DNA of 64,000 nt. Source: VRUE01 sp036271315. GTDB lineage: Bacteria > Actinomycetota > Thermoleophilia > Solirubrobacterales > 70-9. This document shows positions 15,948 to 25,272 of this stretch, piece after piece; the first letter of the stretch is position 1; every line of letters begins with the position of its first letter. Position numbers and translations under genes: made by a program. The notes under the pieces are model-generated. The model searched no databases. It was given only the letters and a program-made list of their open reading frames with translations, and was not told where the DNA came from. The stretch is from the NCBI GenBank assembly GCA_036271315.1, contig DATBAV010000018.1, positions 124,001 through 188,000 on the forward strand, written 5' to 3'.

Positions 15948-16712
15948 TCAGCCCACCTGCTCGGTCGGGCGGATCAGGACCTCGTTGAGCGAGACGTGCC
16001 ATGGACGGGTCACCGCGTAGGCGATCGCGTCGCCGATGTCGACCGCTTCGAGCATCTTCATGTCAGCGAAACGTTTGCGCACCTGCTCGCGCACGCCGTC
16101 GCGGATGTGGTCGGAGAGCTCGGTGTCGACAGCGCCCGGCTCGATGATCGTCGAGCGAACCTTGCGGCTGGCGAACTCCTGGCGGAAGGACTCGCTGAAG
16201 GCGCCGACCCCGTGCTTGGTCAGGTTGTAGACGCCGGAGCCGGAGCGGGCGATGCGGCCGGCCACCGAACTGATGTTGACCACGTCGGCGCAGCCGCGCT
16301 GCGAGTCCTCGGCAGCGGCGAGCAGGTGGGGGAGGGCGGCGTGGGTGGTGTTGATCAGGCCCTTGAGGTTGAGGTCGATCATCCGGTCCCACTCCTCCGT
16401 CGGCGCCTCCTCGATCGGGCCGAGCAGCATCTGGCCGGCGTTGTTGACGACGATGTCGAGGCGGCCGAGCTCGTCGACGGTGCGGTCGACGGCGGCGATC
16501 GCCTGCTCCTGGTCGGTGATGTCGGACTGGATCGCCAGCGCCGTGTGGCCCTCGCCACCGATCTCGCTGGCCAGGCGCTCCAGCCGTTCGAGCCGGCGGG
16601 CCGCCACTGCGACTTTGGCTCCCTGTACCGCCAGCGCTCGTGCCGTTGCCTCGCCGATGCCGCTGCTGGCGCCGGTGATCAGGGCGACGGTGCCGTCAAG
16701 GGGAGTCGTCAT
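15948..16712 (-). CDS. Short-chain dehydrogenase/reductase (SDR)
   Basis: A 254-residue classical SDR. Cofactor motif TGASSGIG near residue 13-20, NNAG at about 90, catalytic Ser in NISSVAGR, and Tyr-x3-Lys as YNLTKHG. The Arg residues after the second beta strand (AARRLERLERL) suggest NADPH. ATG at 16712 is preceded by aaagga at good spacing; the longer upstream frame lacks this. Substrate cannot be told. It is divergent from the SUMF1-like gene with about 100 bases between. Confidence 0.92.
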   Translation of the reverse strand: MTTPLDGTVALITGASSGIGEATARALAVQGAKVAVAARRLERLERLASEIGGEGHTALAIQSDITDQEQAIAAVDRTVDELGRLDIVVNNAGQMLLGPIEEAPTEEWDRMIDLNLKGLINTTHAALPHLLAAAEDSQRGCADVVNISSVAGRIARSGSGVYNLTKHGVGAFSESFRQEFASRKVRSTIIEPGAVDTELSDHIRDGVREQVRKRFADMKMLEAVDIGDAIAYAVTRPWHVSLNEVLIRPTEQVG

Positions 16713-16815
16713 CGCATTCCTTTCGCTCGTTTCACGATCCGGGGGTCCTCGCTTGCAACCTACTCCCCCGATTTCCCCGTCCTCAAGCATTCGGGTCAGG
16801 CGTCGATGAGAACGA

Positions 16816-18096
16816 ATGCGAACTCGCCGAACAGTTTCCGTTGCCCTGAAAAACCGCCTGCCGCTAGCGCTTGTCCTGGCGATCGCCCTGGCGCTGGTCG
16901 GGCCAGCGACATCGGGAGCTGTTCCGGCACCCTCCGTTCTCACCTTCAAGACGGTCAAAGTGGGCGCTCCCGGCAACCCCTCGGTGGGAATCGTTCCCTT
17001 CACCGACGCCGTCTACTCGTCCTGCGCCGAAGTCGTGCCGGCCGAAAAACAGCCTCCCTGCCAGCAGGTCGGCGGCGTTGACTACCGCTACGGCATCGGG
17101 CAGCTCGAGGTGACGGTTGCCCAGTACGTCGCTTTCCTCAACACCGCCGATCCCGACGGTCGCAACAGGCACAAGCTCTACAGCTCCACCGAGAGCGGCA
17201 CCGAATGGCCGAAGTACGGCCAGATCGACTTCTCCGCCGATGCCGCCGCCGGTCATCATTACTCGGTCGCCTCGCCGGAATGGGCCGACAAGCCCTACGG
17301 CTTCGCCAACTTCCTGCGCTCGGCCCGCTTCGCCAACTCCCTCTACAACGGCCAGGTTCTCTCCAAGCAGTCGAGCAGCGCCGGCAGCTTCCAGTACGTC
17401 ACCTACCGCGTGCGCCTTTCGCGCCAGACTGAGGTGGGGATGTACGACATGCACGTGCGGGCGATGACCCGCTCGCACAAGACCGGCTTCGTCATCCCCA
17501 GTCAGAACGAGTGGATCAAGGCCGCCTACTACGACCCCAACGGCGGCGGCAAGTACTCCTACTGGCAGTACCCGACCAACCCGGGGAACTTCGGCGACGA
17601 AGGTGCCGCCGCACCGCACCAGGCCAAGCTGAACCCCACCACCGGTGATGTCACCAACGCCTCCGAACAGCCACTGGCGAACTTCCACAAATCCGAAACC
17701 GCGGCACCGAGCTGGTGCCCCTCCGTCTTCACCGCTACGACCTGCGCAACCGTGAACCCCCTCGGGATCAAGGCCTCGACCTACGAAAAGGCCTATCAAG
17801 GCAGCCTCGAGACGGTCGGCCAGGCCAAGACCACCTCGCCCTGGGGCACGCTCGACCAGGGCGGCAACGCGGTCGAGTGGACCGACACGATCACCGCGCC
17901 GCCGTCCGGTCGCAGCGGTGCCCACGGTCGCGTCTGGCGACGGCTGCACGGCGGCATCGCCAATGCCCCCGTCTACCAGCTCTGGCTCTCGGCGGTCGGC
18001 CTGCAGCCCCAGGACAACACCTTCTACACGGCCACCTATCCCTGGCTGGGAATCCGGATCGGCGTACTCGGCAACCTGAAGGTGAATAAGCACTGA
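16816..18096 (+). CDS. Exported SUMF1/formylglycine-generating-enzyme-like protein, probably non-catalytic
   Basis: A 426-residue protein with a Sec leader (residues 1-35, LALVLAIALALVG) and a SUMF1-like C-type-lectin-fold domain: YRYGIGQLEVTVAQYVAFLNTAD, FVIPSQNEWIKAAYYDPNGGG, and WGTLDQGGNAVEWTD. The end of a true formylglycine-generating enzyme, RGGSW followed by the two active-site Cys, is not present; here it reads WRRLHGGIANAP with no Cys after it. It resembles the SUMF1 subgroup found in exported proteins of cyanobacteria and planctomycetes. It heads a cluster with a propeller and a Cys-type sulfatase, but on sequence it is unlikely to mature that sulfatase. Confidence 0.8.
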   Translation: MRTRRTVSVALKNRLPLALVLAIALALVGPATSGAVPAPSVLTFKTVKVGAPGNPSVGIVPFTDAVYSSCAEVVPAEKQPPCQQVGGVDYRYGIGQLEVTVAQYVAFLNTADPDGRNRHKLYSSTESGTEWPKYGQIDFSADAAAGHHYSVASPEWADKPYGFANFLRSARFANSLYNGQVLSKQSSSAGSFQYVTYRVRLSRQTEVGMYDMHVRAMTRSHKTGFVIPSQNEWIKAAYYDPNGGGKYSYWQYPTNPGNFGDEGAAAPHQAKLNPTTGDVTNASEQPLANFHKSETAAPSWCPSVFTATTCATVNPLGIKASTYEKAYQGSLETVGQAKTTSPWGTLDQGGNAVEWTDTITAPPSGRSGAHGRVWRRLHGGIANAPVYQLWLSAVGLQPQDNTFYTATYPWLGIRIGVLGNLKVNKH

Positions 18097-18133
18097 GCTG
18101 TTGTGTCCGCGGGGCGGAATAGGCTCGCCCCGC

Positions 18134-19564
18134 GTGCACCCCTCTTTCCGAGAGCGAGCCCTCGCCCCCTGGCTGCCGGCGGCGCTGGTCGTACTTGTTG
18201 CGCTGCTGCTTCCCCTGAACGCCTTCGCCGCATCGAGCACGAAACCCCAGCCTCGGCAGGAAAGGGCGGGAACGCTGGCGCAGCTCGCCGGCAAGACCGG
18301 CTGCATCGTCGATCGATCCGCCAAGGCCGCCGGCTGCGGCACCGCCCGCGCGCTCGAGGGCCCCGGGCCGTTCATGGGCTCGCGCGCGATCGCGCTTAGC
18401 CCCGATGGCAAGAGCGTTTACGTCGCCTCCTCGCAGAGCGACGCGATCGCGATCTTCCGCCGCAACCCTCGCAGCGGCGCCCTCACGCAATCCAAAGGGG
18501 AAGCGGGATGTATCGCCGCCAAAGGCGCCGGCCACTGCGCCACGGCGATCGGCCTCGACGGGCCCAACTCGGTCGCCGTCAGTCCCGACGGCCGCAACGT
18601 CTACGCAACCTCGCGGGCGAGCAACTCGATCGCCGTCTTCCAGCGCAACAAGAAGAGCGGGGCGCTGACCCAGCTGCCGGCCAGCGCCGGCTGCATCGCC
18701 GGGGTCCCGATCCCGGTCTGCGCCGTCGGTCGCGCTCTGGTCGGGCCGGACGTCGTCGTCGTCAGTCCCAAGGGCGAGAACGTCTACGTCGGCTCTTTCT
18801 TCGGCAACGCGGTCGCCGTCTTCGACCGCGATCCGGTCAGCGGCGCGCTGACGCAACCGGGCGACAGCAGCGGTTGCATCGCCGAAGCGATCAGCGGCTG
18901 CGCTCTCGGCATCGCCCTCGGCGCGCCGGAGGGCATGGCGATCAGCGGCGACGGGGCGAGCGTCTACGTCGCCAGCGCTCTCTCCAATGCCGTCGTCACC
19001 CTGGCGCGGGATCAGTCGACCGGCAACCTGACCCAGGCCGGTAACGGCAGCGGCTGCATCGTCAACAGCGCCCTCGCCGGCTGCACCGTCGGGGTCGAGC
19101 TGCGCGGGGCCAACGCCGTCGCCTTCAACCCCGGTGGCGACGTCTACGCCACCTCGCTGCTCAGCAACAGCGTCACCGCCTTCAGCCGCTCGCGCAGCAC
19201 GGGCGGCCTAGTCCAGAAGCAGGGCACGGCCGGTTGCCTGATCTGGCTGCGCGCCGCCGGCTGCTCCTTCGGCCGCGCGATGCGCTCGCCGGAGGGGCTC
19301 GCGATCTCGCCGGACGGGGCGAACGTCTACGTCGCCGCCTTCGCCAATAGCGCCATCGACGTCCTCGCGCGCGGCAAGAAGGTCGGCAAGGTGAAGCAGG
19401 TGCCGGGCCGCGGCGGTTGCCTCGCGCCGCACTCGGTGTCGGGCTGCACGCCGGCGCGGGCGCTGCGTGGAGTCAGCTCGCTGGCGCTCAGCCCCGACGG
19501 CCGTTTTCTTTACTCGACCTCGTTCGGCAGCAATGCCGTCGACATCTTCCGGAGGAACCAATGA
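18134..19564 (+). CDS. Exported seven-bladed beta-propeller protein
   Basis: A 476-residue protein with an N-terminal leader (APWLPAALVVLVALLLPLNAFAA) and seven repeats of about 62 residues. Each repeat has GC[IL]...GC, then a VAVSPDG-N-VYV strand pair and IAVFxRxxxSGALTQ. The YVTN/lactonase-like pattern implies a seven-bladed propeller, and two Cys per repeat suggest a disulfide in every blade. GTG at 18134 is chosen over TTG at 18101 because it gives a normal leader. No catalytic residues are evident; a binding or scaffold role is likely. It overlaps the sulfatase start (ATGA). Confidence 0.8.
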   Translation: MHPSFRERALAPWLPAALVVLVALLLPLNAFAASSTKPQPRQERAGTLAQLAGKTGCIVDRSAKAAGCGTARALEGPGPFMGSRAIALSPDGKSVYVASSQSDAIAIFRRNPRSGALTQSKGEAGCIAAKGAGHCATAIGLDGPNSVAVSPDGRNVYATSRASNSIAVFQRNKKSGALTQLPASAGCIAGVPIPVCAVGRALVGPDVVVVSPKGENVYVGSFFGNAVAVFDRDPVSGALTQPGDSSGCIAEAISGCALGIALGAPEGMAISGDGASVYVASALSNAVVTLARDQSTGNLTQAGNGSGCIVNSALAGCTVGVELRGANAVAFNPGGDVYATSLLSNSVTAFSRSRSTGGLVQKQGTAGCLIWLRAAGCSFGRAMRSPEGLAISPDGANVYVAAFANSAIDVLARGKKVGKVKQVPGRGGCLAPHSVSGCTPARALRGVSSLALSPDGRFLYSTSFGSNAVDIFRRNQ

Positions 19565-21165
19565 GCGATGGTGAGAAGCGCGACGGCGGGCTGACCCGCA
19601 AGGAACTGATCGGTTCCGGCGCCAGCGTCGCCGCGGCCGCGCTGCTGGCCCAGGGCGCCGGCGTCGAGCAGGCGCTCGCCGCAGCGAAGGGGAAACGCAA
19701 GGACGTCGCCGGGATGAACATCATCCTCTTCCTCACCGACCAGGAGCGGGCGATCCAGCACTTCCCGCAGAACTGGCTGCGCCAGAACCTGCCCGGGATG
19801 CGGCGGTTGCGCCAGCACGGGCTCAGCTTCGAACGCGCCTTTACCAACGCCTGCATGTGCTCGCCGGCGCGCTCGACCCTGATGAGCGGCTACTTCCCCG
19901 CCCAGCACGGGGTCAAGTACACACTCGAGGAAGACATGGAACCGCCGACCAACCCGCAGGTGAGCCTGCCGACCGACTTGAAGAACCTGGCGACGGTCAT
20001 GAAGGCGGCGGGTTACAACGTCGTCTACAAGGGCAAGTGGCATTGCTCGAAACCGGCGGTGAAAGAAGACGCACAGCCGTCCGACCTCGAAAAGTACGGC
20101 TTCCTGCGCTGGAACCCGCCCGACGCCGGCGCCAACCAGACGGTGCCCGAGGCCGGCGGCGGCTACATCGACAACGACGGCCGCTTCATCGAACAGGAAG
20201 GCAGTGTGTCCGCCGGTACCGAGGGCGCGCTGCAGTACCTGAGCTCAGCGGCGGCCCAGCAACAACCCTTCTTCATGGTGGTCTCGGTGGTCAACCCTCA
20301 CGACGTCCTCTTCTACCCGAGCAAATCCTTCGGCGAAGCGGGCTATGACGGGACCTGGCTGGAGGGCAACATCCACGCCCCGGCGACGGCCGGCGAAGAC
20401 CTCTCGACCAAGCCCAGTGTTCAGGAAGAGTTCCTCAAAATCTTCAACCTGACCGGGAAGCCGAAAAACAAAGAACAGATGCGCAACTACCTCAACTTCT
20501 ACGGCAACCTGATGCGCTCCTCCGACAGCTACCTGGTCAACGTCCTCGACAAGCTGGAAGAGACCGGACTCTTCGAGGACACGCTGATCGTGCGCACGGC
20601 AGACCACGGTGAGATGGGCCTGGCCCACGGCGGCCTGCGTCAGAAGAACTTCAACTTCTACGAGGAGGCGACGCGGGTGCCGCTCGTCTACTCCAACCCC
20701 AAGCTCTTCCCCAAGCCGCATCAGACCGACGCGCTGGTCTCGCACGTCGACTTCCTGCCGACGCTGGCCAGCCTCGCGGCGGCGCCGAAGAGCGCCCGCG
20801 CCAACTGGCAGGGGGTCGACTACTCGAAGCTGGTCCTGCACCCCTCGACCAAAAACTCCGTCCAGGACTACGTCGTCTTCACCTATGACGACTACCAGTC
20901 CGGCCAAAAAACCGGTCCCTACCCGAAACCGCCCAACCACGTGGTCAGCATCCGCGAAGGCCGCTGGAAGCTGGCCAAGTACTACGACACCAGCGAAAAC
21001 CCGGTGCCGCCCCAGTGGGAGATGTACGACCTCAAGACCGACCCACTGGAGCGCAAGAACCTCGCCTTCCGCGGGTACAAACGGACCGATAAGCAAGAGG
21101 AAGAATTCCAGCGCCTCAAACGCAAGCTCGCCCGGGTCGAAAAGACCCGACTGAAGCCGTCGTAG
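19561..21165 (+). CDS. Cys-type sulfatase (arylsulfatase family)
   Basis: A 534-residue alkaline-phosphatase-superfamily sulfatase. The motif CSPARS puts the formylglycine precursor at Cys100 (C-x-P-x-R). Metal-binding parts are LTDQER near the N terminus and TADHGEMG. The first 45 residues look like a Tat-type leader (LTRKELIGSGASVAAAALLAQGAG), though only one Arg is kept, so folded export is possible. Ribosome site ggagg is at 19551-19555. It lies in one transcript unit with the propeller and the SUMF1-like gene, suggesting a cell-surface sulfatase module. Substrate unknown. Confidence 0.9.
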   Translation: MSDGEKRDGGLTRKELIGSGASVAAAALLAQGAGVEQALAAAKGKRKDVAGMNIILFLTDQERAIQHFPQNWLRQNLPGMRRLRQHGLSFERAFTNACMCSPARSTLMSGYFPAQHGVKYTLEEDMEPPTNPQVSLPTDLKNLATVMKAAGYNVVYKGKWHCSKPAVKEDAQPSDLEKYGFLRWNPPDAGANQTVPEAGGGYIDNDGRFIEQEGSVSAGTEGALQYLSSAAAQQQPFFMVVSVVNPHDVLFYPSKSFGEAGYDGTWLEGNIHAPATAGEDLSTKPSVQEEFLKIFNLTGKPKNKEQMRNYLNFYGNLMRSSDSYLVNVLDKLEETGLFEDTLIVRTADHGEMGLAHGGLRQKNFNFYEEATRVPLVYSNPKLFPKPHQTDALVSHVDFLPTLASLAAAPKSARANWQGVDYSKLVLHPSTKNSVQDYVVFTYDDYQSGQKTGPYPKPPNHVVSIREGRWKLAKYYDTSENPVPPQWEMYDLKTDPLERKNLAFRGYKRTDKQEEEFQRLKRKLARVEKTRLKPS

Positions 21166-21211
21166 CGAAAACGCCGTAAGCCGACCTCGGCCCGTTGTTA
21201 GGGTCCGCCGG

Positions 21212-21799
21212 GTGAGCAAAGCGCCGCTGATCCAGGTCGTCCTCGCCTCCACCCGCGAGGGTCGCTTCGGCGAGAAGGCGACGGCCTGGGCGATGGACCG
21301 GCTCGGCGGCCGCGACGATCTCGAGCTCGAGCTGCTCGACCTCCGCGACTACCCGATGCCCTTCTTCGAGCAATCGCGGGCGCCCGCTTACGGGCACCGC
21401 GAATACCCACCCGAGGTCACCCGCTGGGCCGAGGCGGTCGAGCGCGGCGATGGCTACCTCGTCGTCACCCCCGAGTACAACCATGGCTACCCGGCGGTGC
21501 TCAAGAACGCCCTCGACAACGTCTTTCCCGAGCTCAACCGCAAGCCGATCGCCTTCGTCGGCTACGGCAACGCCGGCGGGGCGCGTTCGATCGAGCAGCT
21601 GCGGCTGGTCTCGGTCGAGCTGGAAATGGCGCCGCTGCGCCACTCCGTCCATATCCTGCCGGCCTTGATGCGCCCCGCGATGCAGGCCGAGGGTCCGTTC
21701 GATGTCGAGCTCCTTGCCAGTCTCGACGAAAAGCTCGCCACCGCGGCCGAGGACCTGGTCTGGTGGGCGGCGGCGCTGGCTGAGGCGCGCGCCGGCTAG
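21212..21799 (+). CDS. NADPH-dependent FMN reductase family protein
   Basis: A 195-residue flavodoxin-like oxidoreductase. The phosphate-binding loop is STREGRFGEK and the flavin motif is TPEYNHGYPAVLKNALD, both typical for the ArsH/SsuE-like group. Reduces FMN or quinones with NAD(P)H; the natural substrate is unclear. Starts with GTG. The stop overlaps the stop of the convergent DUF2855 gene. Confidence 0.9.
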   Translation: MSKAPLIQVVLASTREGRFGEKATAWAMDRLGGRDDLELELLDLRDYPMPFFEQSRAPAYGHREYPPEVTRWAEAVERGDGYLVVTPEYNHGYPAVLKNALDNVFPELNRKPIAFVGYGNAGGARSIEQLRLVSVELEMAPLRHSVHILPALMRPAMQAEGPFDVELLASLDEKLATAAEDLVWWAAALAEARAG

Positions 21800-22860
21800 A
21801 GCGAGATCACGTGGGCGCTCTTGGGGCCGACGCGGCCCTCGAGCACGTCGAGGTAGGCGCTCTTGACGCCCTCGAAGCCTCGTCCGTGGTTCACCTCGAG
21901 CCAGCCGGCTGTCCACTCGCAGAAGGGGTGCCAAGCCTCGGCGACCCGGCGCTCGAGCTCGGCCGGGCTCCAATCGGCGGAGCGCTTCTCGACCCGGGTT
22001 GGGGCGAAGAAGAAGGTTGGGTTCGGTCCCGGAAGATCGTCCTGGCCGGAGCCGAGCTCCTCCCAGTGGGTAACTCCCACGGTCATCGAGTAGGCGAGGT
22101 CGTCGCCGAAGTGTGTGTGAACCGCTTGGCGCACGGCGCCGTCGCCGGCAATATCGACATAGGTCGCGGGGCCGTCTCCGAGCGAGCCGATCTCGTCGTA
22201 GGTGACGGTGCGGCCGTAGATGCCGAGGCCCTCGACGAACGCTTTGTTTCTCGCCGAAGTGAGGCCGACCAGCTCGACTCCCTCGCGCGCCAGCAGGAAG
22301 GCGGCGGCGATCGCGGTCTTGCTCGAGGCGCTCGAGATGACGATCGGGCCGCGCTCGGTGAGCCCCTCGTCGGCGAGCTGGTCGTCGATCAAGAAGGAAG
22401 TGAAGAAGAGCGGCCGCAGCAGCATCTGGATCTCCTCGCTGTCGGCGCTGTAGAAGGGGTCGCCGGTGCTGGCCAGGTAGCGGTGGTAGGCCGAGGGCAG
22501 CGCCACCCGGTGCGGAGAGCCGTCGGTGAAGCCGTTGCCGTTAGCGCTCTTCGGCGTCACCAGCAGGTGCGAGGAGGGAGGCAGGTAGCCGTAGACCCGG
22601 GTGTCGACCTCGACGCCCTCGGCCTCGCTCGCCTCGACCTCGGCAAAACCCCACATCGGCACCCGTCCCCAGCCGTCCTCGGCGGGGAAGAAGTCCCAGT
22701 AGGACATCGCCTCTCCCATCACGGCGTAGGTGATGTTGTTGGCGGTCAGGCCGAAGCTGTCGACCCTCAGCAGCGCCTGTCCGGGCCCGACCGCGGGCGG
22801 CTCGGAATCTACGATGCGGCACTCGCGCAGCTCGCCTCGCTTGACCAGGAAGTCACTCAT
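21796..22860 (-). CDS. DUF2855-family protein (zinc-free MDR-like)
   Basis: A 354-residue protein with the DUF2855 layout: GQALLRVDSFGLTANNITYAV at the N terminus, MSYWDFFPAEDGWGRVPMWGFAEV, then a Rossmann-like half (VISSASSKTAIAAAFLL). It resembles quinone oxidoreductases of the MDR superfamily without zinc ligands. Function is unknown. It is divergent from the glutamate decarboxylase gene, 85 bases apart. Confidence 0.85.
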   Translation of the reverse strand: MSDFLVKRGELRECRIVDSEPPAVGPGQALLRVDSFGLTANNITYAVMGEAMSYWDFFPAEDGWGRVPMWGFAEVEASEAEGVEVDTRVYGYLPPSSHLLVTPKSANGNGFTDGSPHRVALPSAYHRYLASTGDPFYSADSEEIQMLLRPLFFTSFLIDDQLADEGLTERGPIVISSASSKTAIAAAFLLAREGVELVGLTSARNKAFVEGLGIYGRTVTYDEIGSLGDGPATYVDIAGDGAVRQAVHTHFGDDLAYSMTVGVTHWEELGSGQDDLPGPNPTFFFAPTRVEKRSADWSPAELERRVAEAWHPFCEWTAGWLEVNHGRGFEGVKSAYLDVLEGRVGPKSAHVISL

Positions 22861-22945
22861 CGCCGACCCATGCTCTCACGGCGCGGGCAAACCGGGCGCA
22901 AACGTCGGATACGCTCGCCCTCCCTGCGATCACGACTGGAGCGTC

Positions 22946-24322
22946 ATGAGCAAACCACTCAGTTTTGAAGAGGCCGCCGAGCTGTACGGAAATCGTTTCC
23001 TCACCGAGGACGCTCCCGACGGCCCCTTCCCGGAAAGCGGCATGTCCGCCCTCGACGCGATGCGGCTGGTCGACGAGGAACTGGCGCTGGAGGGCGATCC
23101 CAACCGCAACCTCGCCACCTTCGTCACCACCTGGATGGAGCCCGAGGCGCAGCGGCTGATCGGCGAGAACCTCTACCGCAACTTCATCGACCACGCCGAG
23201 TATCCGATCTCGGCCGAGGTCGAGCAGCGCTGCATCCGCATGCTCGCCGACCTCTACCACGCGCCGGGCGAGACCACCGGCGCCCGCACTCAGGGCTCCT
23301 CGGAGGCGATCATGCTCGGCGCGCTCTCGCTGAAGTGGAAGTGGAAGGAGCGCCGCGAAGCCGAATCGAAGCCGGTCGACAAGCCGAACCTGATCTTCGG
23401 CGGCGACGTGCACGTGGTCTGGGACAAGTTCTGCCGCTACTTCGATGTCGAACCGCGGATCGTGCCGCTGCAGGACGGCAAATACGTGATCGGGCCCGAA
23501 GACGTGCAGCCCCACATCGACGAGAACACGATCGGCGTTGCCGCCGTACTCGGCACCACCTTCACCGGTCACGCCGATGACATCGTCGGCATCAACAAGC
23601 TCCTCGTCGACCTCAAGGGCGAGAAAGGCCTCGACGTGCCGCTGCACATCGACGGCGCCAGCGGCGGCTTCGTCTGGCCCTTCCTCTATCCCGATTCGGA
23701 ATGGGACTTCCGGCTCGAGCAGGTGCGCTCGATCAACGTCTCCGGTCACAAGTTCGGGCTGGTCTACCCCGGTATCGGCTGGCTCGTCTTCAGGGAGAAG
23801 AGCGACCTGGCCGAGGACCTCGTCTTCTACGAGAACTACCTGGGCAAAACCGACGCCACCTTCACCCTCAACTTCTCCACCGGTGCCTCGATGGTGCTGG
23901 CCCAGTACTACAACTTCGTCCGCTACGGGCACGAGGGCTACGCCTACATCATGAAGGCGATGCAGCAGAACGCGCGGGCGCTGGCGGAGGAGCTGAAGGC
24001 GAGCGGCAACTTCGAGTTGATCGGCGACGGCGAGGAGCAACTGCCCCTGGTCGCCTTCAAGCTCGCGGGCGAAAAGAACTACGACGAGTTCGACCTCTCC
24101 TGGCAGCTCTCCGCCGAGCGCGGCTGGATGCTGCCCGCCTACACGATGCCGCCCAACGCCGAAGATGTGAAGGTGCTGCGGGCGCTGGTCAAGCAGACGC
24201 TGAGCCGCGAGCAGGTCGACCGCCTCGCCGCTGACATCGACGTCGCCTGCAAGACGCTGGAGAAGAAGGGCGGCGCCCATCCCTCTGAGCGCAAGAAGAT
24301 GAAGGTGAGCCCGGGCTACTAG
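22946..24322 (+). CDS. gadB: Glutamate decarboxylase (PLP-dependent)
   Basis: A 458-residue PLP enzyme expected to convert glutamate to GABA and CO2, consuming a proton. The PLP lysine is Lys269 in NVSGHKFG; DGASGGFVWPF carries the Asp that contacts the cofactor. Motifs such as TTWMEPEAQRL, NFIDHAEYP, RTQGSSEAIMLG and the C-terminal MLPAYTMPP match GAD. Length is typical. ATG at 22946 follows ggag; the longer upstream frame is antisense to the neighbour. No glutamate/GABA antiporter is adjacent. Confidence 0.93.
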   Translation: MSKPLSFEEAAELYGNRFLTEDAPDGPFPESGMSALDAMRLVDEELALEGDPNRNLATFVTTWMEPEAQRLIGENLYRNFIDHAEYPISAEVEQRCIRMLADLYHAPGETTGARTQGSSEAIMLGALSLKWKWKERREAESKPVDKPNLIFGGDVHVVWDKFCRYFDVEPRIVPLQDGKYVIGPEDVQPHIDENTIGVAAVLGTTFTGHADDIVGINKLLVDLKGEKGLDVPLHIDGASGGFVWPFLYPDSEWDFRLEQVRSINVSGHKFGLVYPGIGWLVFREKSDLAEDLVFYENYLGKTDATFTLNFSTGASMVLAQYYNFVRYGHEGYAYIMKAMQQNARALAEELKASGNFELIGDGEEQLPLVAFKLAGEKNYDEFDLSWQLSAERGWMLPAYTMPPNAEDVKVLRALVKQTLSREQVDRLAADIDVACKTLEKKGGAHPSERKKMKVSPGY

Positions 24323-24328
24323 CCCGAG

Positions 24329-25249
24329 CTAGACGACCGGCGGTGGGGTCCCGGCCGCGCTGGCGGCGAGGGCCGGGTCCCACTCGCAGACCATGCAGGC
24401 GTGGGCGAAGACCGAGCGGAAGAACTCCAGCGCGGCCGCGTGGGGATCGGCGCTCTCGCGAACGTCATCCCAGTCGAGGATGTACTGACCCAGCCCCGCG
24501 TCCCAGCGGGCCGCCGTCGGGGAGACCTCGCCGTTGGGGAACGAGTCCGGGGCGGGGTGGGCGTAGGCGTAGAAGGCGGCCTTGCCGTAGTTGGCATCGC
24601 CCGGCCACCAGCCGACGGCGACCTCCTGGGCGTCCATCGAGTTGCGCATGATGAAGTCGTTGGAGGGCGGCTCGGCCGGTTGGCCCGAGAAGAGGCTGAC
24701 GGCGAGGTCGAAGGAGCCCCACCAGGCGTTGACGGGAGTGCGCCGGCCGCGGAAGGGCGCGCGGAACTCGGCGAGGACGAGCGCGGCGCGGGTTGCCGCC
24801 TCGAAGTAGGTGGCGACCTGGTCGGGGTCGTAGCGGGCGTGCTCCTCGTCCTGGTCGAGCGGTGTGCTCCAGGGCACCTCCTGCGGGGCGAGGTCGATCT
24901 GCAGCGGGCCGGCGAGCTCGGCGATCGCGGCGAGCACCTCGCGTGTCACCGTGCCCACCGGGCGGTCGGGGGTCAGCGCGACGCGACCCGACCCGCCGCC
25001 GCTGTGCTCGACGACCGCCTCGTGGGTGTGCAGGTCGAGCGCCACGACCAACGAGCCCGAGCCGTCGGGCGCGGGCAGCGGCAGCGTCTCCCAGCCGCGG
25101 GCGGTCAGCCGCAACGCCGCGTGTTGGAGCTGCGGCTCGGGCGGGGCCAGCTGCGCGGCGAGCTTGCCCAGCAGCTGCGTGTGCGCGTGCAGGGTGTCGC
25201 AGGTCTCGCTCCACTGCTCGTAGGAGACGGCTGGCCACGACGAGTTCAC
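24329..25249 (-). CDS. DUF5996-family protein
   Basis: A 306-residue cytosolic protein that starts WPAVSYEQWSETCDTLHAHTQLLGKLA, the usual opening of DUF5996, and continues with LRLTARGWETLPLP, VNAWWGSFDLAVSLFSG and a tail rich in Trp and aromatic residues (VGWWPGDANYGKAAFYAYAHP). No catalytic proposal is possible. It is convergent with gadB and divergent from the alcohol dehydrogenase gene with only about 23 bases between starts. Confidence 0.8.
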   Translation of the reverse strand: MNSSWPAVSYEQWSETCDTLHAHTQLLGKLAAQLAPPEPQLQHAALRLTARGWETLPLPAPDGSGSLVVALDLHTHEAVVEHSGGGSGRVALTPDRPVGTVTREVLAAIAELAGPLQIDLAPQEVPWSTPLDQDEEHARYDPDQVATYFEAATRAALVLAEFRAPFRGRRTPVNAWWGSFDLAVSLFSGQPAEPPSNDFIMRNSMDAQEVAVGWWPGDANYGKAAFYAYAHPAPDSFPNGEVSPTAARWDAGLGQYILDWDDVRESADPHAAALEFFRSVFAHACMVCEWDPALAASAAGTPPPVV

Positions 25250-25272
25250 CAGCCCAGCTTAGGATGGTGGCG

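Noticed and set aside
16816..18096. Functional formylglycine-generating enzyme
   Set aside because: The RGGSW end and both active-site cysteines are absent, so only a SUMF1-like fold is claimed.
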